A DNA stretch of 64,000 nucleotides from DAOUJI01 sp965224415 (lineage in GTDB: Bacteria > Chloroflexota > Dehalococcoidia > Lucifugimonadales > JAGWBF01). The notes under the pieces are model-generated. The model was given only the letters and a program-made list of their open reading frames with translations, did not search any database and had not been told where the DNA came from. A program made the translations under genes and the position numbers. Shown one piece after another: positions 43,121-50,588 of this stretch; within the stretch, counting starts at the first letter, position 1, and each line of letters starts with the position of its first letter. Location of the stretch: contig CBDCZB010000003.1 of the NCBI GenBank assembly GCA_965224415.1, positions 186,001 through 250,000 of the forward strand, given 5' to 3'.

Positions 43121-43156
43121 ATGTCCTATCTTCCAATCCCAATTCTCATCGTGCTA
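43121..43156 (+). pseudogene. 5' fragment of the collagen-like lipoprotein gene
   Basis: ATG at 43121 with GGAG seven bases upstream starts MSYLPIPILIVL (12 codons). The frame is then cut by IS630 copy 2. Removing the element and one TA rejoins it exactly to the frame at 44381, giving a lipoprotein signal that ends in LLISAC. Confidence 0.75.
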
Positions 43157-43169
43157 GTACTGAACCAAA

Positions 43170-43802
43170 TCAGGATTGGCAGGGATAGAGGCGATGGAGT
43201 TTGCGTCTGGCGTCTTGGGCAGTGAACCGCCAGTTAATGGTAGCTCCTATCGCGTTCCGCTCTGACACGCAGGCGCTGACGGCTCTTTCCAGGCTGTCCT
43301 CATCTCCGTTGCGTCCGCGCAGGCAGGCCCGGGCCAGCACGCTGAACTCGATCTCCGCCATATTCAGCCAGCTTCCGTGCTTGGGAGTGTGGTGCAACTC
43401 CAGCCGCTTGGCGATGCGCCGGGCCTCGGCCGCCGGGAAAGTCTCGTAAAGCGAGGCCATCCGATGCGTGTTCAGATTGTCGAGAACCAGCCGAATCACC
43501 GGGACATCGGGGTAGGCCTCATCCACCAGCCACCGCATCTGCTGAGCGAAGTCCTGCATGGTGCGTTGCCGGGTTATCGCCACGTGGCGCCAGCCCCGGC
43601 GAGGCTCACAGGTGAGGAACAGGTTGCGCGTCCCTCCCCGCTGGTATTCGTAGTCCTCACGCCTCGGCCTCCCAGGCTTTGCCGGCAGCGGTTCCCTCAC
43701 GTCGGCCAGCAACTGGGTGGAGGTCTCGTCAAAGCAGACCACCGGCCTCTGCGGATCGTAGGGCTCGGCGTAGAGATCCAGCACGTCCTCCATGGCCGCC
43801 AC
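43170..43802 (-). CDS. IS630 transposase, DDE part (copy 2)
   Basis: Identical in sequence to the 210-residue frame of copy 1, with all three catalytic acids (CFDE, LDNLNTH, NMAEIE). Expressed most likely as a frameshift fusion with the upstream frame. Confidence 0.9.
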   Translation of the reverse strand: MAAMEDVLDLYAEPYDPQRPVVCFDETSTQLLADVREPLPAKPGRPRREDYEYQRGGTRNLFLTCEPRRGWRHVAITRQRTMQDFAQQMRWLVDEAYPDVPVIRLVLDNLNTHRMASLYETFPAAEARRIAKRLELHHTPKHGSWLNMAEIEFSVLARACLRGRNGDEDSLERAVSACVSERNAIGATINWRFTAQDARRKLHRLYPCQS

Positions 43803-43813
43803 GAACTCTCCAC

Positions 43814-44284
43814 CTACCTTGGGGATGCACCATTGTTTCTTGAGCCACGGCTTGAGCGTGTTTTTTTTAGCCGCAGGCGGACCGTCTCGGGAGATAAAGA
43901 CTCCACCAATCCCAACTCCACCACCTTGCCCGCCAGGGCCCGCATGGTCCAGTGGTCATGACCGTCGGGCACCGGGCTGCAGGCCAAGGCTATCAGGTGG
44001 GCCTCCACCCTTTCATCCACCTTTCTGAGCCGGTTGACCTGGTTATGGTGCCTCAGCACCTCGTCCAGTCCTTCCTCGGCATACCGCCGCTTGGTGCGGA
44101 ACACGGTCCGCTCCGACACGTCCAGTGCGGTGGCCACCTGGGGGGCGGTCCAGCCCTCATCTATCTTGATCAGGATGCGGGCCCGGGTAATCGCCTGTGC
44201 GGAACTCCTCCCAGCCCTGATCATCTTCCTGAGCCGTCCCTTTTCCTGTGTTGCCAGCCGGACTCCGTACTTCTCCTGCACCAT
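43814..44284 (-). CDS. IS630 transposase, DNA-binding part (copy 2)
   Basis: 156 residues, one substitution relative to the other copies (QVNRLRKVDE instead of QVNRPRKVDE). The A8 slippery run at the 3' end is intact. Confidence 0.88.
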   Translation of the reverse strand: MVQEKYGVRLATQEKGRLRKMIRAGRSSAQAITRARILIKIDEGWTAPQVATALDVSERTVFRTKRRYAEEGLDEVLRHHNQVNRLRKVDERVEAHLIALACSPVPDGHDHWTMRALAGKVVELGLVESLSPETVRLRLKKTRSSRGSRNNGASPR

Positions 44285-44378
44285 GACCACCTCACATCCC
44301 ACAACCCTTCGTCTATCCCCAAGGTAGCATCCTGTCTGGGCTCACGTACTAACTGACAATGCCAGATTGGCCGAATAC

Positions 44379-45043
44379 TAGCGATGTTGCTTATATCGGC
44401 GTGCACAGGACCGCGAGAGAATCAGGGGCCTGCGACGCCTCCGGGCCCTCAAGGGGAGCAAGGGATTCAGGGACCCCGAGGACCGCAAGGAGAACCGGGC
44501 GCTTCGGGGTCTCGAGGGGAACGGGGAATTCGGGGAGAACCAGGGCAAGTGGGCCCTCCGGGGCCTCAGGCCCGGCCCAGCGGCATCTCCGAATTCGACA
44601 TCTACCCCGAATTGCACCTCGACTACGCAATAGACCAAGCTTGTGCCGATGCTATTCGCGCCAACTACGAACATACGGGCACCACGGAATCAATCGCACA
44701 GCAACGCCAGGCCCTCGACATGGTGCTGGGCGTAAGCATCAGCTATATGCCGGATGAGCTCATAGAGGCTCTAAGGTCAATGATTGGAAGAATGCAGTAC
44801 GACAGCTCCGCTGACGAGTACGCATGTGACCGCATCGACAATGCGCTGGAGGATTTCCGCAGATTGCGTTACTCCAATCCTATGGGCCAGTGGAGGGAAG
44901 ACGCCCTTCATGACTATTGGCGATATTGCGTATTCCCCGGCGATGATTTCCGTCTCTTCAACCAAAGCTACTCCTACCATGAGGAGTCGTCCAACGCTCT
45001 GTTAAGCTGGATGCCGGAGTCCTGGAAGCCGACATGGCCATGA
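44379..45043 (+). pseudogene. Collagen-like lipoprotein, main part, separated from its start by IS630
   Basis: From ATG 44384 the frame gives 219 residues: a remnant of the signal (LLISAC) and about 15 Gly-x-y collagen triplets (GPQGEQGIQGPRGPQGEPG onward). A globular C-terminal domain of about 155 residues follows, with YPELHLDYAIDQACADAIRA and four Cys, which I do not recognise. Without the 12 codons at 43121-43156 the hydrophobic part is only about five residues, so export is probably lost. A short protein might still be made from ATG 44384. The gene is flanked by the tRNA-linked repeats. Confidence 0.75.
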
Positions 45044-45352
45044 GTGGACCGCACTTGATTCGCCGACCAAAAGACGACATTGCTGACACCCTCGTACAGT
45101 TGCCCACTGGCCCCCAACTACGGATAAATATTTGCCGACAACCCCCACAGTTAAGGACAACCGTCAACAGTGGCGCTATAGAGGAATCCGATCTTCGGTG
45201 CCATCTTCCTGAGGGTCAGGCGGAAGCTGTCGTACGAGGCTATTGCGCTGACCTCCATTTTGGGGCCGTCATCGATGAGTGTACGTTCTGATGCTAAAAT
45301 AGCTTGCACAACTGTAAGCCTTTAGTCCGCAAGCCTTGACAAGGAGGCAGCA
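45044..45352. other. Gene-free stretch containing repeat copy B
   Basis: About 310 bp without a credible gene. Its second half is the decayed tRNA-linked repeat (45184-45289). A TAAAAT -10-like hexamer at 45294-45299 directly after it may serve the alcohol dehydrogenase gene. Confidence 0.4.
45184..45289 (+). repeat. tRNA-Leu 3' end plus tail, direct repeat copy B (decayed)
   Basis: GAATCCGATCTTCGGTGCCA then a diverged middle and a well-conserved tail (GGCTATTGCGCTGA, TCCATTTTGGGG, GAGTGTACGTTCT). The rest of the tRNA is missing. With copy A it brackets the collagen-like gene and IS630 copy 2. Confidence 0.7.
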
Positions 45353-46408
45353 ATGGCAAACCGAGCATGGGTGTACAGGGGAGGCTCCCAGTGGACTATG
45401 GAAGACGCTCCAACCCCTGAGCCGAGGCCTGGAGAGGCACTGATTAAAATCGGTGGCGTCGGCTTCTGCGGCTCGGAACGGAGATTCGAAAAGGAGGCCG
45501 GGGAACTCCTCGGCCCGGACGAGACGGCTACCCTGCCCTGGGTTGGGGGCAAGGGGCATGAGGTCGCCGGAGTTGTTGAGGAAACTGGCGCCGGAGTGGT
45601 CAACTGTAAACCTGGAGACCGGGTGGCCATTCTACATAACATGGGATGCAAGCGATGCCGCTATTGCACGTCGGGCTTCGAGAACAACTGCATCACGCCC
45701 AGGGAACGGGTCCATCTGGCGGGATACCAGGACTATATGGTCGTGCCCTCGGCGCTGGCCTTTCAAATTCCTGGCGACATGACGATGGAAGAAGCGGCTA
45801 TGGTGGAACCCTGTGCCATAGGAGTCCACGCGGCTGAGAGGCGGGCCAAGGTGGGTCCCGGCGAGACGGTCGTGGTCCTGGGAGTGGGCCAGATAGGGGC
45901 CTTTGCGGCCCAGATGGCCAGGATTTCCGGCGGCAGAATAATTGCCGTGGAACCCAGAGGCTTGGCGCGCCAGTCGGCGGCGGACCTGGGATTCGACGTT
46001 GTCGTGGACCCTTCCACCGAAAACGTCGTAGAAGCCGTTATGGATGAAACTGACGGCCGGGGAGCCGACGTGGTGATGGAATGCGCTGGCATTCCTGGAA
46101 ATTACAACAACCAGATGCTGGAAATGCTTGCCCCATGCAGCCGCATAGTCCAGGTGGGGCACTGGGGCGTCGGCGGCCAAATAACGTTGGACCTGCTGAA
46201 GCTGTTCAACACTGAGAGCAGCCTGATAACCTCCAGGACATGTCTTGGAGCGGACTATGACCGGACCCTAGACTTGGTCCGGATGGGACGCATGAAGCTG
46301 AATTGGATGGGCGGGACCGCCATACGCTCCTATCCAATGGAGGACTTCGTCGATGGCCGCAAGGAATGGCTGGATGAGCAACACATGCTGTACGTTATGA
46401 CTCCATGA
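45353..46408 (+). CDS. Zinc-dependent alcohol dehydrogenase family (MDR) protein
   Basis: A 351-residue medium-chain dehydrogenase/reductase. The catalytic-zinc Cys is in GGVGFCGSERRF, and GKGHEVAGVVEETG supplies His and Glu. The structural-zinc loop has MGCKRCRYCTSGFENNC (four Cys). The NAD(P) motif is VLGVGQIGAFAAQ. Relatives include threonine and sorbitol dehydrogenases. Substrate unknown. AAGGAGG precedes the ATG. It stands alone and is downstream of the tRNA-linked repeat. Confidence 0.88.
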   Translation: MANRAWVYRGGSQWTMEDAPTPEPRPGEALIKIGGVGFCGSERRFEKEAGELLGPDETATLPWVGGKGHEVAGVVEETGAGVVNCKPGDRVAILHNMGCKRCRYCTSGFENNCITPRERVHLAGYQDYMVVPSALAFQIPGDMTMEEAAMVEPCAIGVHAAERRAKVGPGETVVVLGVGQIGAFAAQMARISGGRIIAVEPRGLARQSAADLGFDVVVDPSTENVVEAVMDETDGRGADVVMECAGIPGNYNNQMLEMLAPCSRIVQVGHWGVGGQITLDLLKLFNTESSLITSRTCLGADYDRTLDLVRMGRMKLNWMGGTAIRSYPMEDFVDGRKEWLDEQHMLYVMTP

Positions 46409-46459
46409 CCACTTATCGATAAGGTATGTTTGACCCACACTCTGCGTGAAGGAGTCGCT

Positions 46460-46675
46460 ATGGTCCAAGGAGCCAAAGCCACCTGGTTCGTAGTCTCGTA
46501 TGAGAACCAGCCGATGGGACAAGTGAGCAAAGACGCGGCGGATGCCGTGCCCACAGTGGGCGGCGCCGTGGCGGGCCTCAATGAAGGGAAACGGGGCACG
46601 GTCTTGGAGTTCAACGAGTTGGCGCCGAGTTGTGGGGCCCGCAGATTCAAAGTGGTTGTAAAGGCTTTGAGCTAG
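46460..46675 (+). CDS. Small protein of unknown function
   Basis: A 71-residue protein. GAAGGAG lies six bases before the ATG at 46460, which is better than the TTG ten codons earlier. The sequence (ATWFVVSYENQPMGQVSK, PSCGARRFKVVVKAL) is not recognised. It lies 51 bp after the dehydrogenase gene on the same strand and ahead of the transporter genes. Confidence 0.5.
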   Translation: MVQGAKATWFVVSYENQPMGQVSKDAADAVPTVGGAVAGLNEGKRGTVLEFNELAPSCGARRFKVVVKALS

Positions 46676-46717
46676 CCCCTGGCCTGTCGGGCGTTACAAC
46701 CATCGAAACGATTTCAT

Positions 46718-46725
46718 GTTAGAAT
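46718..46725 (+). promoter_or_regulatory. Extended -10 promoter of the proVW genes
   Basis: TGTTAGAAT (TG, one base, TAGAAT at 46720-46725) lies 86 bp before the proV start. The -35 is not clear. Confidence 0.4.
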
Positions 46726-46811
46726 AAGCCAACCTTTTTCAACCCATGGGTCGCGGACAGGCTGTGGCTCATCAACCGACCGGTCTATCCATAGGAAGGG
46801 AAGGGAGTGCT

Positions 46812-48071
46812 ATGGCGGTAGAAGCTCCAGGCAGAACGTATGTTGAGAATCGAAACGGCGGCTCTAACGGTCTGAACGAACCTACAATCTCGGTCAAGGA
46901 CCTGTGGAAAGTCTACGGGAAGAATCCCCAGCAGGCTCTCAACTCTGAGAACTCCGGGCTGGGCAAACGCGATATGCAGGAGAACCTCGGCCTGGTTATC
47001 GCGCTCCAGCAGGTCACTTTCGACGTTCACCGTGGCGAGACCTTCGTCGTAATGGGTCTGTCGGGAAGCGGAAAGTCAACCCTGGTGCGCTGCCTCACCC
47101 GGCTCATAGAACCTACGTCGGGCGAGATAGTGGTGGACGGGGAAGACATTATCAAAGCTGACGACCAACGGCTGACCGAGTTCAGGCGGGGGAAAGTGGC
47201 TATGGTGTTCCAGCACTACGGCCTTCTTCCTCACCGCAACGTGATTGACAATGCTTCCTGGGGCCTTGAACTTCGGGGAGTGGAAAAGCTGGACAGATAC
47301 TCTAAAACGCTGGAGATTCTGGAACTGGTGGGCCTGGACGGCTGGGAAAAGGCCTATCCCAGAGAACTCAGCGGAGGCATGCAGCAAAGGGTCGGCCTGG
47401 CCAGAGCTTTGGCCATGGACCCGGACATCCTGCTGATGGACGAGCCTTTCAGCGGACTGGACCCGCTCATCCGGAGGCACATGCAGGACGAGTTGGTCCG
47501 GTTGCAGCAAGAGCTCAACAAGACCATAGTCTTCATTACCCACGACTTGGCCGAGGCCCTGAAGCTGGGCGACCGCATCGCAATAATGAGGGATGGGGCC
47601 GTAGTGCAGATAGGACAGCCCGAAGATATCGTGCTCAGCCCGGAAGACGATTACGTGGCCGAGTTCACCCAGGACGTACGCAAGGAGTCCATCTTGACAG
47701 CCAGCCACGTGATGGAGGACCCGTCTACGGTCATTCCGTCATGCAAGGGTCCGCAGGAAGCTCTCCAGGCGATGCGCGGCGACGCCTCCGACTTGGCGTG
47801 GGTGCTGGACGATGACGACACCTACCTGGGAATGCTCACCATCGAACAGGCCCATGCCGCTCTCCAAGCAGGTGTGGGCAAACTGGGGGACCATATCGAG
47901 CGTTACCTATACACCGATCCCGGACACATCTCCAACGACGTCGTTCTGGAGCAACTGATCCCCATCTGCATGTCCAGCGACTATCCGATCCCCGTAGTGG
48001 ATGAAGACGGCAAGCTGATGGGCGTCGTGCAGCGCTACGCTCTTGCCGAAGCCATTTCAGAGAACCAGTAG
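46812..48071 (+). CDS. proV: Glycine betaine/proline ABC transporter ATP-binding protein
   Basis: A 419-residue ProV/OpuAA-type ATPase. Its N-terminal extension (KDLWKVYGKNPQQAL) is typical of the group. Walker A GLSGSGKSTLVRC, signature LSGGMQQRVGLARAL, Walker B ILLMDEPFSGLDPL and switch FITHDLAEAL are intact. The C-terminal 130 residues form a pair of CBS domains (LAWVLDDDDTYLGMLTI; YPIPVVDEDGKLMGVVQRYA), which sense ionic strength in OpuA. AAGGGAG precedes ATG 46812. Osmoprotectant uptake is the likely role. Confidence 0.92.
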   Translation: MAVEAPGRTYVENRNGGSNGLNEPTISVKDLWKVYGKNPQQALNSENSGLGKRDMQENLGLVIALQQVTFDVHRGETFVVMGLSGSGKSTLVRCLTRLIEPTSGEIVVDGEDIIKADDQRLTEFRRGKVAMVFQHYGLLPHRNVIDNASWGLELRGVEKLDRYSKTLEILELVGLDGWEKAYPRELSGGMQQRVGLARALAMDPDILLMDEPFSGLDPLIRRHMQDELVRLQQELNKTIVFITHDLAEALKLGDRIAIMRDGAVVQIGQPEDIVLSPEDDYVAEFTQDVRKESILTASHVMEDPSTVIPSCKGPQEALQAMRGDASDLAWVLDDDDTYLGMLTIEQAHAALQAGVGKLGDHIERYLYTDPGHISNDVVLEQLIPICMSSDYPIPVVDEDGKLMGVVQRYALAEAISENQ

Positions 48072-48138
48072 CTCTCCGACCCCACCACAGGGACCGCTCT
48101 AACTTCCCGTCAAGGCGACCTATTTCAGGAGGCATCCT

Positions 48139-49215
48139 GTGGCTAAAGCTGTCCCAGGCCAGGACGACCTTGAGTCCCAAGACCAACCTACCGCTCCAAC
48201 TAGTATCCAAGTGCGGGTTGAGGACCTGTTAAACAGGTTCGCCAAAGCTCCCTTCCGGATTTGGGGGCCCATTGCAGTGGTCTTAGTAGTGGGCGTAGGC
48301 GCTGTTGCATCTGCTGGATGGGGACACAACCTGAGCTTCCCCGTCGAATGGGGACGACCCATTGGCGGCGCCATCGACGAATTCGTCAGCTGGTTGACTA
48401 CCAATCTCGACTGGTTGTTCGGCGGCATAAAGAAGGTAGTGCTGCAACTTCTGGTCTGGCTGGAAGATGGTCTATTGTGGGTCCCCTGGCCGGCCATAAT
48501 AGCGGCTGTGGTGCTGGTGGCTTGGCGCGTCTCCGGGCTGGCCCTGGCCGTATTCGCCATCGCCGCTCTGCTGTTGATTGGGTTCATGGGCAGACTTCCC
48601 GACAACACCGAAACTTTGTGGGATAGTTCGATGGAGACCCTGGCCCTCATCCTAGTCTCGGTGCTCATCTCACTGCTTATAGGGATCCCTCTCGGTGTAT
48701 TTGGAGCCAGAACCAGCTGGGCGGACAATGTCTTGCGCCCGATTCTCGACGGGGCTCAGACCATGCCCAGCTTCGTATACCTGGTCCCGGCGCTGCTCTT
48801 CTTTGGCTTGGGGGCTGTGCCGGCTGTAATGGCCACCGTGATATACGCAGTGCCGCCGGTGATACGCCTTACCAACCTGGGCATAAGACAAGTGTCGCCG
48901 GAGACCGTGGAGGCGGCTCGCTCTTTCGGAGCAACTCCTACGCAACTCCTTGTCAAAGTCCAAATACCCATGGCTCTCCCCACCATAATGGCGGGCGTGA
49001 ACCAGACCACAATGCTAGCCCTTTCCATGGTCGTGGTGGCGTCCCTGGTCGGCGCCGGTGGACTTGGTGAGGTGGTGCTCCGGGCTCTCGGTCGTCAAGA
49101 ACCCGGCAACGCCTTCCTTGGCGGTGTTGCCATCATCTTCATAGCCATCGTCATCGACAGGATCACTCAAGCCATGGCCAAGTCCCGGGAACGGTCTTTA
49201 TCTGGCGGCCAGTAG
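48139..49215 (+). CDS. proW: Glycine betaine/proline ABC transporter permease
   Basis: A 358-residue ProW-type permease. A long N-terminal section has extra membrane spans (VVLVVGVGAVASAGWG, WPAIIAAVVLVAWRVSGLAL). The transport domain holds MPSFVYLVPALLFFGLGAVP and the EAA loop VEAARSFGATPTQLLVKVQI. AGGAGG precedes the GTG at 48139. It is 67 bp after proV and in the same operon. Confidence 0.92.
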   Translation: MAKAVPGQDDLESQDQPTAPTSIQVRVEDLLNRFAKAPFRIWGPIAVVLVVGVGAVASAGWGHNLSFPVEWGRPIGGAIDEFVSWLTTNLDWLFGGIKKVVLQLLVWLEDGLLWVPWPAIIAAVVLVAWRVSGLALAVFAIAALLLIGFMGRLPDNTETLWDSSMETLALILVSVLISLLIGIPLGVFGARTSWADNVLRPILDGAQTMPSFVYLVPALLFFGLGAVPAVMATVIYAVPPVIRLTNLGIRQVSPETVEAARSFGATPTQLLVKVQIPMALPTIMAGVNQTTMLALSMVVVASLVGAGGLGEVVLRALGRQEPGNAFLGGVAIIFIAIVIDRITQAMAKSRERSLSGGQ

Positions 49216-49267
49216 GAAACTAAGCCGCTATGGTCATGCATCAGTTAGGCGATGAACTCCTATCAAC

Positions 49268-49295
49268 TTGACAGACGTGCGAAAATGGTTAGAAT
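49268..49295 (+). promoter_or_regulatory. Promoter of the first proX gene
   Basis: TTGACA (49268-49273), 16 bp, then TAGAAT (49290-49295), 44 bp before the ATG. So the binding protein can be expressed apart from proVW. Confidence 0.55.
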
Positions 49296-49339
49296 ATTGG
49301 CGAATAGACGCTCAGCGAGAACGATTTAGGGGAGGGATC

Positions 49340-50344
49340 ATGTTTAGATTCTTTAGGGTAGGGGGGTTGTTCCTCCTCATCGCATTGCTTGCCCTTTCAT
49401 TGGGGACTGCCGCATGTGGAGGGGGCGATGACGGTGATGAAAAACCCACTATCGTCTTCTCGGACCTGAACTGGACCAGCGCCCAGGTGCAGAACAGGAT
49501 CGCCCAATATATCTTGGAGAACGGGTACGGTTATGAGACCGATGCCATTCTTGGAGGCACACTTCCCAACTTCCAGGGCCTCATAGCCGGAGACATCGAC
49601 GTGACTATGGAGATATGGCTGCCAAACCAGGACGAAGCCTGGAACAAGGCTATCGTCGCAGGGCAGGTGGTCTCCATTGGAGAGAGCCTCGGCAAGGACT
49701 GGCAAAGCGCTTTCGTCATACCCAAATACGTGGCGGACGCGAACCCCGGTCTTAAGACCGTGGAGGACCTGAAGAAAGAAGAACACATGAAGTTGTTCGA
49801 GACCACCGACAGCCGGGGCAAGGCCCGTATCGTGGGCTGCGTGGTCGGCTGGTCCTGCGAAGCTGTCAACGACGCTCAAGTTGTGGGCTACGGCTTGACC
49901 GATTACGTCGAGGCCATCAAGCCCGGTTCCCAGGAAGGGTTGTTCAGCGACCTTCAAGGAGCCTACGACAAGCAGGAACCCTGGCTTGGATACATGTGGG
50001 GCACGGGAGACCCGGGCTTGACCCTGGACCTGGTAAGACTGGAAGAGCCCGCGTACTCCGATGAGTGCTGGTTCACCACGAAAGCCTGCGCCTACGAGGA
50101 CGCCACCATATTGATAGCAGTGCATCCTGATTTGGTGACTGCGGCGCCGGACGCCATCACGTTCCTGAGGAATTGGGGCTTCAATATCGACCTGTATAAG
50201 ACCGTTGCGAAATATTCGGCCGAAAACCCAGGCATAGAGGCCAAGGACGCGGCCCTCTGGTTCCTGAAGAACAACAAAGTCTGGACCAGCTGGATGCCGG
50301 CTGACGTAGCGGAGAAGGTCAACGAAGCTCTGGCCGACGCATAA
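49340..50344 (+). CDS. proX: Glycine betaine/proline-type substrate-binding lipoprotein (first copy)
   Basis: A 334-residue solute-binding protein of the OpuAC group. The lipoprotein signal ends in GTAACGGG. The mature domain starts IVFSDLNWTSAQVQNRIAQY, with the Trp expected at quaternary-amine sites, and DAILGGTLPNFQGLIAGDID, IWLPNQ and WQSAFVIPKYVADANPG follow. GGGAGGG precedes ATG 49340. A second, diverged copy lies 245 bp downstream in a tandem duplication. Confidence 0.9.
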   Translation: MFRFFRVGGLFLLIALLALSLGTAACGGGDDGDEKPTIVFSDLNWTSAQVQNRIAQYILENGYGYETDAILGGTLPNFQGLIAGDIDVTMEIWLPNQDEAWNKAIVAGQVVSIGESLGKDWQSAFVIPKYVADANPGLKTVEDLKKEEHMKLFETTDSRGKARIVGCVVGWSCEAVNDAQVVGYGLTDYVEAIKPGSQEGLFSDLQGAYDKQEPWLGYMWGTGDPGLTLDLVRLEEPAYSDECWFTTKACAYEDATILIAVHPDLVTAAPDAITFLRNWGFNIDLYKTVAKYSAENPGIEAKDAALWFLKNNKVWTSWMPADVAEKVNEALADA

Positions 50345-50371
50345 GCTAACCCCCAACGTCAACTATGGTTC

Positions 50372-50402
50372 GAAAGAGCGGCTTGATTCAAGCCGCTCTT
50401 TC
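50372..50402 (+). terminator. Terminator after the first proX
   Basis: GAAAGAGCGGCTTG/CAAGCCGCTCTTTC is a perfect 14-bp stem with a 3-nt loop, followed by CTTTTC. A similar hairpin follows the second proX, as expected for a tandem duplication. Confidence 0.88.
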
Positions 50403-50521
50403 CTTTTCAACGGGCTTCGAGCAGGACTTTTTTACTGAGTGCCAGCGTGGACGACAGCAGGCCTCACCGAAACACGGTATGGTAAAATGGCGCTGATTCT
50501 CCTGTGGAGGTAAGACACAGC

Positions 50522-50584
50522 ATGGCTACTGAAGCGAAGGTACAGGACCTCAAAGTCATCGGGACACGTCAACCCCGACGTTGA
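50522..50584 (+). pseudogene. 5' stub of a molybdenum hydroxylase gene left by duplication
   Basis: ATG 50522 preceded by GGAGGTAAG encodes MATEAKVQDLKVIGTR, identical to the start of the hydroxylase at 51979. It then leaves homology and stops after 20 codons. The upstream GGTATGGTAAAATGGCGC promoter-like text is shared too. The TGA lies four bases before the second proX start, so the stub may now act as a short leader peptide. Confidence 0.8.
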
Positions 50585-50588
50585 CCGA

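Larger units (their letters stand above)
43157..44378 (-). mobile_element. IS630-family insertion sequence, copy 2
   Basis: 1222 bp with the same ends as copy 1, flanked by TA at 43155-43156 and 44379-44380. I saw one base difference from copies 1 and 3 (Pro to Leu in the DNA-binding frame, near 44024). It has inserted in codon 12 of a lipoprotein gene, so the insertion is recent on the scale of sequence decay. Confidence 0.93.
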
